Shown here: one piece after another, positions 1 to 7,330 of the stretch
Numbering within the stretch: position 1 is the first letter of the stretch
Layout: every line of letters starts with the position of its first letter
Assembly (NCBI GenBank): GCA_003218535.1
Contig: QHNV01000049.1
Span: 1 to 33,473, forward strand
DNA from: Verrucomicrobiota bacterium
Lineage (GTDB): Bacteria > Verrucomicrobiota > Verrucomicrobiia > Chthoniobacterales > UBA10450
DNA: 33,473 nt
Direction: 5' to 3'
Program-made: the position numbers and the translations under genes
Notes under the pieces: generated by a model
The model's input: only the letters and a program-made list of their open reading frames with translations
Database searches by the model: none
What the model was told of the DNA's origin: nothing

Positions 1-1
1 C

Positions 2-610
2 GTGACCGAGGTGGGACGATTCATCTTCGCCTCCAGTTCATCCGTTTACGGCGCGTCGAAAACGATCTCTTTCTCGGAAGGTCAATATCTTAGTCAGACG
101 CTCAGTCCTTACGGCGCGACGAAAATCGCCGGCGAATTTCTTTGCTCGACCTACTCACATCTTTATCAGTTGCGCGTGGTATCGCTTCGTTATTTCACCG
201 TTTATGGTCCGCGGCAACGGCCGGACCTTGCGATCCATAAATTCACCCGCCGCATTTACGCCGGACAACCGATCGATCAATTCGGTGATGGTACGACGCG
301 CCGCGATTACACTTACATCGACGACATTGTTCAGGGAACACTAGCGGCGCTCGGCTATGACGGGCCGCTGTTCGACATTTTTAATTTGGGGGAGAGCGAA
401 ACCATTCAGCTCAAGGATTTGATTTCCGCGATCGAGAAGGCGCTCGGAAAAAAGGCAAAAGTTAACCGGCTGCCGGAGCAACCCGGCGATATGCCGCTGA
501 CTTGCGCGGACATTTCGAAAGCGCGAAAGTTGCTTGGTTACAAGCCGATTACACGACTAAGCGACGGACTTCCGCGTTTTATCGATTGGTTTCTGGGCCA
601 AGTGAAATGA
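2..610 (+). CDS. NAD-dependent nucleotide-sugar epimerase, 3' part (UDP-glucuronate epimerase-like)
   Basis: The reading frame is open at the left edge, so only the C-terminal ~200 residues of an extended short-chain dehydrogenase are seen; the GTG at base 2 is simply the first possible codon. The catalytic Y-x3-K is present as SPYGATK, after the SSSSVYG stretch that normally carries the catalytic Ser/Thr. RYFTVYGPRQRPD and the GDGTTRRDYTYIDDIV segment are typical of UDP-glucuronate/UDP-glucose 4-epimerase relatives. The enzyme would interconvert nucleotide sugars for surface polysaccharide or glycan synthesis in the cytoplasm. The N-terminal Rossmann glycine motif lies outside the window. 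Exact substrate cannot be told. The sulfotransferase that follows on the same strand fits a polysaccharide-modification setting, but this is inference. Confidence 0.85.
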   Translation: MTEVGRFIFASSSSVYGASKTISFSEGQYLSQTLSPYGATKIAGEFLCSTYSHLYQLRVVSLRYFTVYGPRQRPDLAIHKFTRRIYAGQPIDQFGDGTTRRDYTYIDDIVQGTLAALGYDGPLFDIFNLGESETIQLKDLISAIEKALGKKAKVNRLPEQPGDMPLTCADISKARKLLGYKPITRLSDGLPRFIDWFLGQVK

Positions 611-636
611 ACATGTCGGTCTTGCAGCTATGGTGG

Positions 637-678
637 CGCTCGCCGGGGCGGGCGGGGGAGGCAACTTGCAAAGTTGCC
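637..678 (+). repeat. Two-hairpin palindromic element over the ORF 5' end of the sulfotransferase
   Basis: Two adjacent inverted repeats. The first is CGCTCGCC pairing with a GC-rich arm ending GGGCG (637-654, with one G-T pair). The second is a perfect 8-bp stem, GGCAACTT-GCA-AAGTTGCC (660-678). The layout matches the tandem-hairpin copies at 7995-8033 and 24641-24681, but the arm sequences differ, so membership in that family is likely rather than proven. Confidence 0.5.
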
Positions 679-686
679 CCACATTG

Positions 687-1697
687 ATGATGTCACTGTG
701 TACTTTGCCATTCGAGGAGCGCGCCTGTTTTGTCGCCGGCCAGGCAAAGTCCGGCACCACGTTGTTAGTGGCGCTGCTCGATAATCACCCTGAGCTTCTC
801 GTGTTGCCGGAGGAAACTGCCTATTTCCCGACCGTCCTTACCAAGTACGCGCCCCGCGGCCGCCGGGCGCAGTTTGATTACCTGACGAAACAGTCGCTTT
901 CCAATGTGTTGTTTGGCGGGCCGTGCAAGTGGGGTAAACGAAATTACACTACGTTCCCACGCGAGAAATTTCTGGAAACGTTTGAGCGCGCAGCGTTCGA
1001 TCCTGTGAATGCAGAGGAAGATTTGCTCGTACTGATGGTAAAGGCTTACGCAGCCATGCTGGGGCGTTCGCTGGACACAGTCAGACGCTGGGTGGAAAAA
1101 ACACCCGCTAATCGCAATCACATTCCCGCGATTCTTGCTCGTTTCCCCCACGCGAAAATTCTCGTTACCATTCGCGATCCCAGGGCCATTCTGGCGGCGC
1201 AAATTGCGCTGGAAAAAACGAGAAAGACCGGAAGGTTTTCAACCTACTATGTGATCGCACATTGGTGTGTCGCCGCCAGGCTCGCCAGGCGCGTGGCCGA
1301 CGGCGAGATTCCCGGTTTTGTGGTGCAATATGAGGATTTGGTCTGCGAACCGGCCAAGATGATGGAAAAAGTTTGCGCTTACCTGGAGATCGACTTCGAC
1401 CGGGCTACAGTTCTTACGCCCACAAAAGTGGGCCAGTTCTGGAGCGGCAACTCAGCGGCGCGCATTCACTTTTCGCAGATCAGCACCGAACCCGTGACAC
1501 GCTGGCAGCGCGAGCTTTCCGAGGACGAAATCGGATGGGTGGAATGGCATTGCCGCGATCTGATGCCGGAATTCGGCTACGAGCCAAGACTGACCCGACG
1601 CGAATTGCGATATTTTATGCGGCCGATTCGCGGCGAACGCCCGCGGGAATATTTGAAATCACGCGCCTATTCTCTGCGAGACCAAATAACGCGCTAA
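687..1697 (+). CDS. Sulfotransferase family protein
   Basis: A cytoplasmic PAPS-dependent sulfotransferase, transferring sulfate to a carbohydrate, peptide or small molecule; the acceptor is unknown. The 5'-phosphosulfate-binding loop is visible near the N-terminus as GQAKSGTTLLVALLDNHP, and the 3'-phosphate-binding region as ILVTIRDPRAILAAQ in the middle. The tail WHCRDLMPEFGYEPR is typical of the Sulfotransfer_3 group. The ORF track opens at 630, but the first 19 codons are encoded by a palindromic repeat (MVALAGAGGGGN...), so I prefer the ATG pair at 687/690, which puts the PAPS loop at the usual distance from the N-terminus. No convincing Shine-Dalgarno sequence precedes either start. Length (about 336 aa) is normal for the family. 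Confidence 0.85.
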   Translation: MMSLCTLPFEERACFVAGQAKSGTTLLVALLDNHPELLVLPEETAYFPTVLTKYAPRGRRAQFDYLTKQSLSNVLFGGPCKWGKRNYTTFPREKFLETFERAAFDPVNAEEDLLVLMVKAYAAMLGRSLDTVRRWVEKTPANRNHIPAILARFPHAKILVTIRDPRAILAAQIALEKTRKTGRFSTYYVIAHWCVAARLARRVADGEIPGFVVQYEDLVCEPAKMMEKVCAYLEIDFDRATVLTPTKVGQFWSGNSAARIHFSQISTEPVTRWQRELSEDEIGWVEWHCRDLMPEFGYEPRLTRRELRYFMRPIRGERPREYLKSRAYSLRDQITR

Positions 1698-1700
1698 TCT

Positions 1701-1815
1701 GTCATTCCGAGCCGCGAAGACGGCGAGGGACCTCCCCTACGAAGTCTGTTACACCCGAGCCAGATTAGCGTGCTCCAGGAGCCTTTGAGCGATCCTTCGC
1801 TTCGCTCGGGATGAC
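1701..1815. repeat. Dispersed inverted-repeat element, copy 1 (GTCATTCCGAGC type)
   Basis: The segment begins GTCATTCCGAGC and ends GCTCGGGATGAC, which are inverted copies with one mismatch, and has CTTCGCTTCGCTCGGGAT at the right end. A second copy with the same termini lies at 22314-22395 and a fragment at 19380-19396. It carries no ORF of its own and starts a few bases after the sulfotransferase stop. Confidence 0.7.
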
Positions 1816-2190
1816 CGCGCATCTGGTGGCGGCAGCAAGCGCACAGATCGTAAGCGCCACTTGCAATCGCGGCCGAAGGAGGCATAATCTCGACCGAGAT
1901 GTCGGGAATCTTCTTCGATCTTCCGAGCGTCCGGTTTCTACTACGATTCAGGTTTTTTGGAACCATGATGCGAATCTTTGCATCCTTACTGCGTCGTTGG
2001 TTGAGTGCGCCGGCTTGCGGTTCGAGAAAAGTCTATTTCCGGCTCGACGAGGCGGAGTTTTCAGCGGCGTCGCAGAGTGCTTGCAATTTGTTTGATTGGA
2101 CCATCGGTGATTCGCGCGCCGCGGACGGTGTCCCGAATGTTTCCGGGGCGCTCCGCCCATTTAACAATTGGGTCAAACGTGAAGATTATT
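1816..2190. other. Non-coding spacer upstream of the RRM gene
   Basis: About 375 bases in which I recognise no gene. Several ORFs cross it in both strands, but none resembles a known family and all run into neighbours in the wrong frame. It presumably holds the promoter and leader of the RRM gene; I cannot point to a convincing -35/-10 pair. Confidence 0.5.
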
Positions 2191-2694
2191 ATGAACTCTT
2201 ATTCATCCGGAAGACGCTCACGCCGCTCGCGCGGTGGGGGCCGACGCAAAGGAAATCACGAACGATTTCGGCGTCAGCAAGGAGCAGCGAAAACTCAGAA
2301 AAAGACATTCTGGCAGCGGGTGGTCGAATTTTTTGGAAACGGCGGGACCACAAAGAAGAGAGCACCAACCGCGCGCAACGGCACGGAGCCTTCGCGCCAG
2401 GCGCGAAAACCTGAGGTCGTCGAGGTCACATCGCCGCGTCTTTACGTCGGCAACCTCTCCTTCGACGCCACTGAGAGCGATCTCTTTGAGTTGTTTAACG
2501 GCGTCGGACACGTGCAAAATGCCGAGGTAGTGAGCTACCGGCATAACCAGCGTTCCAAGGGATTTGCGTTCGTGCAGATGCAGACCATCGAGGAAGCGAA
2601 ACGCGCCGTGCAGGAATTGCACGACAAAGAATTCCTCGGGCGCAGACTCGTGGTAAGCGGCGCGAAATCCAGCGAGCATCAGATGCGCTCATAG
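2191..2694 (+). CDS. RRM-domain RNA-binding protein
   Basis: A 167-residue protein with a single C-terminal RNA recognition motif (about residues 82-160). RNP2 is LYVGNLS and RNP1 is SKGFAFVQM, both canonical, so single-stranded RNA binding is expected. The first ~75 residues are very basic and low in complexity (MNSYSSGRRSRRSRGGGRRKG...), a likely disordered RNA-binding tail; a short WQRVVEFFG segment sits in the middle. The ORF track opens at 2005, but that extension has no family character; the ATG at 2191 gives a plausible protein. Small bacterial RRM proteins are known in cyanobacteria and several other phyla, where they act as RNA chaperone-like factors. Here the gene lies just upstream of miaA-hflX, a place where hfq sits between those genes in E. 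coli. Confidence 0.85.
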   Translation: MNSYSSGRRSRRSRGGGRRKGNHERFRRQQGAAKTQKKTFWQRVVEFFGNGGTTKKRAPTARNGTEPSRQARKPEVVEVTSPRLYVGNLSFDATESDLFELFNGVGHVQNAEVVSYRHNQRSKGFAFVQMQTIEEAKRAVQELHDKEFLGRRLVVSGAKSSEHQMRS

Positions 2695-2709
2695 GCGGAT
2701 CGTTATTTT

Positions 2710-2751
2710 CAATCAGGAGACGCGATGCTGGAGGCCGACGTCTCCCGATTG
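2710..2751. repeat. Inverted repeat between the RRM gene and miaA
   Basis: CAATCAGGAGACG (2710-2722) and CGTCTCCCGATTG (2739-2751) pair at 12 of 13 positions around a 16-base loop. It follows the RRM stop by 15 bases, so it may end that transcript, but there is no T-run after it. It also ends 5 bases before the first possible miaA ATG. Confidence 0.55.
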
Positions 2752-2756
2752 TTGAT

Positions 2757-3632
2757 ATGTCTCGTAAATCTTACGGGTCATATTCAATGCGGCGCATATT
2801 TTTCATTGTTGGGCCCACCGCCTCCGGAAAGACCGAGTTGGCCGCTGATGTCGCTCAAGAGATCGGCGCCGAAATCGTAAGCGCTGACGCGTTTCAAATT
2901 TATCAGGGCCTCGATCTTCTGACGGCCAAGCCCGAAGCCGGGACGCTGCAGAAAGTGGCGCATCATCTCATTGGCGTAACGCCGCTTCACGAAGAAATGA
3001 ATGCTGAGAAATTTCGTCATACGGCCACGCGCGCCATCGATGAAATTCACTCGCGCGGCAAATTTGCCATCGTTGTGGGTGGAAGCGGGCTCTATGTCAA
3101 AGCACTCACTCATGGCCTGACATCTCTTCCAGAGTCGGACCCAAAACTGCGCCAAAAGCTGAATGCGATGAGCTTAAATGAATTGCGCTCGGAGCTCGTG
3201 CAGCTCGATCCCGAAGCGGCGCGCAAAATTGACACCAACAATCGGCGTCGCGTGTTACGAGCCCTGGAGATTTGCCTGGTAACCGGCAAGCGCGTATCTG
3301 CACAGCGCAAGCAATGGGCTGTAGCCGCCTCGCTGCGCGAGGCGCGCCGCGGCGTGATTGAAGAAGTGCGCGCCGCTACCGCGGTCAGTGCGACTGCTTC
3401 GCAGATGATCGGTTTACGTCAGATTCGCGACCTGCTCAGAGGCAAGATGTCGATCTTGCAATGCATCGGCGAAATTCAGCAAGCAACCCGGCGTTACGCC
3501 AAAAGACAGTTGACCTGGTTTCGTCACCAAAGTAATTTTGAGCCGCTTAATTTATCGCTTTTCAGTCACAACGAAGCTGTGAAATGGATCTCGCAAAGAG
3601 CGCGTCGCTCATTTGCGCTCAGGAATGATTGA
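2757..3632 (+). CDS. miaA: tRNA dimethylallyltransferase MiaA, with an internal repeat insertion/deletion
   Basis: Transfers dimethylallyl from DMAPP to N6 of A37 in tRNAs reading UNN codons; cytoplasmic. Visible: P-loop GPTASGKT, the ADAFQIY...LTAKP segment (usually DSRQVY...TAKP, so Ser is replaced by Ala), VGGSGLYVKAL, and the C-terminal ATRRYAKRQLTWFRH signature. ATG 2757 or ATG 2787 could start the protein; family alignment favours 2787, giving 281 aa. After TGKRVSAQRKQW the usual ~30-residue segment with the L-x-x-RI-x-x-RV motif is absent. In its place is AVAASLREARR, encoded by a GTAG-type hairpin (3321-3344), and the frame then resumes at RGVIEEVRA. The enzyme may therefore be impaired. 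It overlaps hflX by 8 bases. Confidence 0.88.
   Translation: MSRKSYGSYSMRRIFFIVGPTASGKTELAADVAQEIGAEIVSADAFQIYQGLDLLTAKPEAGTLQKVAHHLIGVTPLHEEMNAEKFRHTATRAIDEIHSRGKFAIVVGGSGLYVKALTHGLTSLPESDPKLRQKLNAMSLNELRSELVQLDPEAARKIDTNNRRRVLRALEICLVTGKRVSAQRKQWAVAASLREARRGVIEEVRAATAVSATASQMIGLRQIRDLLRGKMSILQCIGEIQQATRRYAKRQLTWFRHQSNFEPLNLSLFSHNEAVKWISQRARRSFALRND
3321..3344 (+). repeat. GTAG-type palindromic element inside miaA
   Basis: GTAG (3321-3324) is followed by CGCCTCG-CTGCG-CGAGGCG, a perfect 7-bp stem (3326-3344), and then by the short palindrome CGCCGCGGCG. It is read in frame and sits exactly where the MiaA family segment is missing. The GTAG-plus-hairpin layout matches the copies at 7990-8033 and, on the other strand, in rnpB. 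Confidence 0.6.
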
Positions 3633-4896
3633 AACTCGCCCGCACAAAACACAAGAGCGCGCACTCCTGATCGGCTTGGAAAAGCAAGGCGTCTCGAAAT
3701 GGGACTTGCGCGATTCGCTCGAAGAACTCGCTGAGCTTGCTAATTCCGCAGGCGCAGAAGTCGTCGATACCGTTACGCAAAAATTACCGAAGCCGACAGC
3801 ACCTTACTACATTGGCCGCGGAAAAGCTGAATCGATCAAGGACGCGTGTCAGAACCGGCGCGTGACGTCGATCATATTCGACGATGAACTCTCGCCAGCG
3901 CAGGGTCGGAATCTCGAGAATCTATTCGCGCGCAAGGTTCTCGACCGAACACAGTTGATTCTAGATATTTTCGCCCAACGAGCGCGCAGCCGAGAAGGCC
4001 GATTGCAAATCGAGCTGGCACAATTGCAGTATCTCCTGCCGCGCCTGACTCGGATGTGGCATCATTTGTCGCGGCAGACGGGCGGGATCGGCACGCGCGG
4101 TCCAGGTGAAACCCAATTGGAAGTTGACCGCCGCCGCGTGCAGGAGCGCATTGCACGGCTCGAGCGGGAGTTGGAAGGGGTACGTAAAACGCGCGCCATC
4201 CAACGACAGGGCCGCAAACGTCATCAATGGCCCGTCGCCGCGGTCGTTGGCTACACGAACGCAGGCAAATCGACACTGCTGAATTTACTCACCGGCGCCG
4301 ACGTCGTTGCCGCAGACAAACTTTTCGCTACACTCGATCCGACCACGCGCAGCTTCGTTTTGCCTAACAAGCAGCGCGTTTTGCTCACCGACACCGTAGG
4401 ATTTCTGCGCAAACTGCCGCACACCTTAATTGAATCGTTTAAGGCAACGCTCGAGGAAGTGAGCGAAGCCGACCTGCTCATTCACATTGCCGATCTGAGC
4501 CACCCGCGCGTGGACGAGCAGATGGAAGCGGTCGATACCGTGATCAAAGAACTGGACGCTTACGGGAAGCAAACGGTGATCGTGTTTAACAAGATTGATA
4601 ATCTGCCGAATCGCGAACTGGTTGACTCATATTTAAGGCGATTTCCGGCGAGCGTGGCGATTTCCGCGCGTACGGGAGAAGGAGTCAACAAGCTCGTGCA
4701 AGCTCTTGAACAGGCACTCAGTTCCTGGCGACTGCGCTCGCGTTTTCGTATTCCGTCCGAGGAATCTGCATTGATCGCGGAGATTCATCGCGTCGGTCAC
4801 GTGCTCGAGCTGCGGTACGAAGGTAATGACGCTGTGATCGTCGCGCACGTGCCTGCCGATCTGGCGCAAAAGCTGGAACGCCACGCCATGGCGTAG
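3625..4896 (+). CDS. hflX: GTPase HflX
   Basis: A ribosome-associated GTPase that splits stalled or stressed 70S ribosomes. The N-terminal HflX domain (ERALLIGLE..., about residues 10-110) is followed by the glycine-rich linker GGIGTRGPGETQLEVDRR and a coiled-coil helix, then the G domain: G1 GYTNAGKST (209-217), G3 DTVGF (256-260), G4 NKID (322-325). GFLRKLPHTLIESFKATLEE is the family hallmark. About 424 aa, normal length. A TTG at 3613 could add four residues; I chose ATG 3625, which has AGGA just before it and overlaps the miaA stop by 8 bases, implying translational coupling. In E. coli hfq lies between miaA and hflX; here the two genes abut. Confidence 0.95.
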   Translation: MIETRPHKTQERALLIGLEKQGVSKWDLRDSLEELAELANSAGAEVVDTVTQKLPKPTAPYYIGRGKAESIKDACQNRRVTSIIFDDELSPAQGRNLENLFARKVLDRTQLILDIFAQRARSREGRLQIELAQLQYLLPRLTRMWHHLSRQTGGIGTRGPGETQLEVDRRRVQERIARLERELEGVRKTRAIQRQGRKRHQWPVAAVVGYTNAGKSTLLNLLTGADVVAADKLFATLDPTTRSFVLPNKQRVLLTDTVGFLRKLPHTLIESFKATLEEVSEADLLIHIADLSHPRVDEQMEAVDTVIKELDAYGKQTVIVFNKIDNLPNRELVDSYLRRFPASVAISARTGEGVNKLVQALEQALSSWRLRSRFRIPSEESALIAEIHRVGHVLELRYEGNDAVIVAHVPADLAQKLERHAMA

Positions 4897-4901
4897 TGGC
4901 G

Positions 4902-5618
4902 CTAATGTGTAGCCAGGTTGCGGACGGACGATTCGACGCTCTGGGCGATCTGTGACCAGCCTTCGCGATTGTTTGGAGTCGCTGCGAAATCGAGCGGCGC
5001 GCCAATTGCGATTTTAATTCGTGCGGGATGCGGAATTTTCCGGTGCGGCGGCAATGCTTCGAATGTTCCGGCGATGAAAGAGGGCACAACCGGCACTTGC
5101 GTTTCGGCAACAAGCATGCCGAGGCCGTGTTTGAAATGGGCCATACGGCCATCGCGACTGCGCGAGCCCTCAGGGAAAATTACGTAAATACATTTTTCTT
5201 CCTCCAATTTGCACCGCAGATCCGCTAGCGCGTGAGTGCCGCAATTCTTCCGCCACATTGGTAGCGCGTTTAGAACGATCGCTGAGAAGACGCTGACCGC
5301 CTTGGTTTGAAAAAAAACGTCCCCGGCGGCGATCGGAAAGGCGCGCTCGCGATGGCGCGGTTTCAATGCCGCCACAAGACAAAGCGCATCGAGATGGCTG
5401 CAATGATTCGCTGCCACAATGAAAGGTCCATGCGCGGGCAGGTGTTGCCAGCCGATGATTTGGAAACGATGGGCCACTGCCAAATAGATTCGAAGAACTG
5501 TGAACGAGAAATGATGCGCAAGGCTTTCGAGCAGGCCGCTCTCGCGCCGAACACTGCGAAACCGCTCGCTGGGAGTCAGGCCTGTGTCGCGCGCAGGCTG
5601 AAGGTTCCAAGATTCCAT
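4902..5618 (-). CDS. plsC: 1-acyl-sn-glycerol-3-phosphate acyltransferase (PlsC family)
   Basis: Acylates the sn-2 position of lysophosphatidate to give phosphatidate at the inner face of the membrane. The catalytic NHCSHLD (H-x4-D) is followed by the substrate-binding FPEGSRSRDG and a VPVVPSFIAGTF segment, in the usual order for PF01553. At 238 aa it has normal family length and one hydrophobic N-terminal stretch (FSFTVLRIYLAVAHRF). It is the last gene of a three-gene minus-strand operon, starting 8 bases after the cdsA stop, and converges on hflX with a gap of only 5 bases. A paralogue acting on another lysolipid cannot be excluded. Confidence 0.88.
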   Translation of the reverse strand: MESWNLQPARDTGLTPSERFRSVRRESGLLESLAHHFSFTVLRIYLAVAHRFQIIGWQHLPAHGPFIVAANHCSHLDALCLVAALKPRHRERAFPIAAGDVFFQTKAVSVFSAIVLNALPMWRKNCGTHALADLRCKLEEEKCIYVIFPEGSRSRDGRMAHFKHGLGMLVAETQVPVVPSFIAGTFEALPPHRKIPHPARIKIAIGAPLDFAATPNNREGWSQIAQSVESSVRNLATH

Positions 5619-5626
5619 CCGATTTT

Positions 5627-6628
5627 CTATCCGCCGAAAATTTTCTGCGGCTGGCCAGCAGCGAAGCCGACAAAGTAATTCACGTAATGAAACACGGCGG
5701 GTGCGACAAGTATCAGACTGTCGAACCGATCAAGAATGCCGCCGTGGCCGGGAATAAGTTTCGCCGTGTCCTTGAGGCCGAGGTCGCGTTTGATGGAGGA
5801 AAGCATAAGATCACCGAATTGTCCCACTACACTGACGATAATGCCAAGGCCCAGCAAGCGGACGGGCGTGTCGAGCACCGTGCTCGACCAAACAAAATGC
5901 GCGCCGAGCGCAACGAGGGGTGTAGTCAATACTATTGCGCCAAGAGCGCCTCCTACTGTTTTGTTCGGACTGGTGTTAGGCACAAATTTTCGGTGACCGA
6001 ACACATGGCCGCAGATGTAAGCAAAGATGTCATTGAGCTCCACGGCGCATATGATCAGCAAAACGATCGGCCGATAGTTCCAATCGTTCGCCATGTAGCC
6101 AAGATGGCCAAGCGCGCTTCCGAAAAGAGCGAAGCCGAGCAGACCCAGACCAACGCGTTGAATGTAGCCCTTCGGTTGATCGGGGATCAACCCACCGCTG
6201 GCAATCAACGCGACTGTCAACGGAAACAACGCAACAAAGAGCCGATACCAATTGTCCAGCACCGAAAAGGTAATTAGAAGAATACCGATGACTACGATGA
6301 GGCTGATGGTTCGTTCCCGAAACAACCCGGTGATGCGGGCATATTCCCGATAACAAAGAAAACTCAGTGTAGCCACGGCGAGGATCGTCCAGAAAGCGCC
6401 TGCCAGAATGGGAATCAGAATGAACAGCGCCAGCCAAATCCATGATCGATAACGATCCCAGAGTTCCTTTCTCTTATCCCTGGTGCTATTGGCTACGCGG
6501 GTCACGATAAAAATCAGTAGCGGTGTTAAAAGGAGCAGAATGAGAACCGTCAGCGTCAGAACAACGGTCACGCGATCGTCAAAGGCGTGCTGAAACCCAA
6601 GGAGTCGCTCGCGCGTGACTGGGTTCAT
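5627..6628 (-). CDS. cdsA: Phosphatidate cytidylyltransferase (CdsA family)
   Basis: Makes CDP-diacylglycerol from phosphatidate and CTP; an integral membrane enzyme. The C-terminal CDP-diglyceride synthetase signature is complete: SSIKRDLGLKDTAK...PGHGGILDRFDS. Upstream NKTVGGALGAI and ELNDIFAYICGHVFG also fit. I count roughly eight hydrophobic segments over 333 aa, somewhat longer than E. coli CdsA because of an extra N-terminal hydrophobic region. The ATG overlaps the stop of the CDP-alcohol phosphatidyltransferase gene (ATGA), a sign of translational coupling. The grouping CDP-alcohol transferase/cdsA/plsC gives consecutive phospholipid steps. Whether this is the housekeeping CdsA or a second copy, like E. 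coli YnbB, cannot be told from the window. Confidence 0.9.
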   Translation of the reverse strand: MNPVTRERLLGFQHAFDDRVTVVLTLTVLILLLLTPLLIFIVTRVANSTRDKRKELWDRYRSWIWLALFILIPILAGAFWTILAVATLSFLCYREYARITGLFRERTISLIVVIGILLITFSVLDNWYRLFVALFPLTVALIASGGLIPDQPKGYIQRVGLGLLGFALFGSALGHLGYMANDWNYRPIVLLIICAVELNDIFAYICGHVFGHRKFVPNTSPNKTVGGALGAIVLTTPLVALGAHFVWSSTVLDTPVRLLGLGIIVSVVGQFGDLMLSSIKRDLGLKDTAKLIPGHGGILDRFDSLILVAPAVFHYVNYFVGFAAGQPQKIFGG

Positions 6629-7305
6629 TTCAGGGCGCGTGCGATTCGGCCAAGCCGGCGAATAACTGTGATTATGCAGCCGATGACGATCACCGCGAGT
6701 CCGAGACTCGTCAGACCGATCTGCAAATCGTTGAAAGCGATCATCTGCCAGGAACGCGGCGTGATTGCCGCGTATAAGCCAATCAGCGTGATAACCAACA
6801 TGCGATGTTGTTTCGCCATCGGTCCGCAGAACTCGTTAGGCGCGCCGGCGATTTTTCCTGCCGAACGAACATAAGCAGTGAAGATTGCCAGAATTGTTGC
6901 GATATAACCGAGTGCAACGTTTCCGCCCCACGCAAAGCCTGCGCCAATAAAAACGGCCGCATCCGAGATGCGATCTGGAAATTCGTTATAGAGCTCACCG
7001 ATTTTTGACGTGCGACCCGAAGCGATGGCGACCATGCCATCGAGCATATTCGCGGTCAGGCGCAGTTGTGCACCAAGCGCAGCGATAAGCCACAAGACTC
7101 GATAATCAGAAATCGATGTTAAACCGAGGGCGATCCCTGCGACAATGCAAGCGCACATGCCGGCGATCGAAATTGCATTCGGCGAAACATTTCGTGACGC
7201 GAGCCAGACCGTCACTGCTTGTGCCCATTTTCGATTACGCGTGGCGATTGGTCGACGATCAATTAGTTCCGCCGCCGATTCTTTCATCGTCGAATTGAAA
7301 TCCAT
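6625..7305 (-). CDS. CDP-alcohol phosphatidyltransferase with an atypical active-site motif
   Basis: An integral membrane enzyme that should displace CMP from CDP-diacylglycerol with an alcohol such as glycerol-3-phosphate, serine or inositol phosphate. The family motif D-x2-DG-x2-AR-x8-G-x3-D-x3-D is present with correct spacing, but as N86-x2-D89-G90-x2-A93-I94-x8-G103-x3-N107-x3-D111. The first and third Asp are Asn and the Arg is Ile; D89 and the proposed catalytic base D111 remain. About five to six hydrophobic segments over 226 aa. First gene of the operon with cdsA and plsC; its start is 26 bases from the divergent nth start. The Asn at the third position recalls the YnbA-like branch as I remember it, which is also next to a CdsA paralogue. 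The alcohol substrate is not predictable. Confidence 0.78.
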   Translation of the reverse strand: MDFNSTMKESAAELIDRRPIATRNRKWAQAVTVWLASRNVSPNAISIAGMCACIVAGIALGLTSISDYRVLWLIAALGAQLRLTANMLDGMVAIASGRTSKIGELYNEFPDRISDAAVFIGAGFAWGGNVALGYIATILAIFTAYVRSAGKIAGAPNEFCGPMAKQHRMLVITLIGLYAAITPRSWQMIAFNDLQIGLTSLGLAVIVIGCIITVIRRLGRIARALK

Positions 7306-7330
7306 AGCAGGCTTGGAGAATAATAGCGAG

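Noticed and set aside
2005-2190. 62-residue N-terminal extension of the RRM ORF
   Set aside because: No family similarity and an Arg-rich low-quality sequence; ATG 2191 gives a complete, sensible protein.
4897-4901. Terminator between hflX and plsC
   Set aside because: The convergent genes are 5 bases apart and no hairpin with a T-run is visible at either 3' end.
7145-7330. N-terminal extension of nth
   Set aside because: Antisense to the divergent phosphatidyltransferase gene; Nth proteins begin at about the 7331 ATG.
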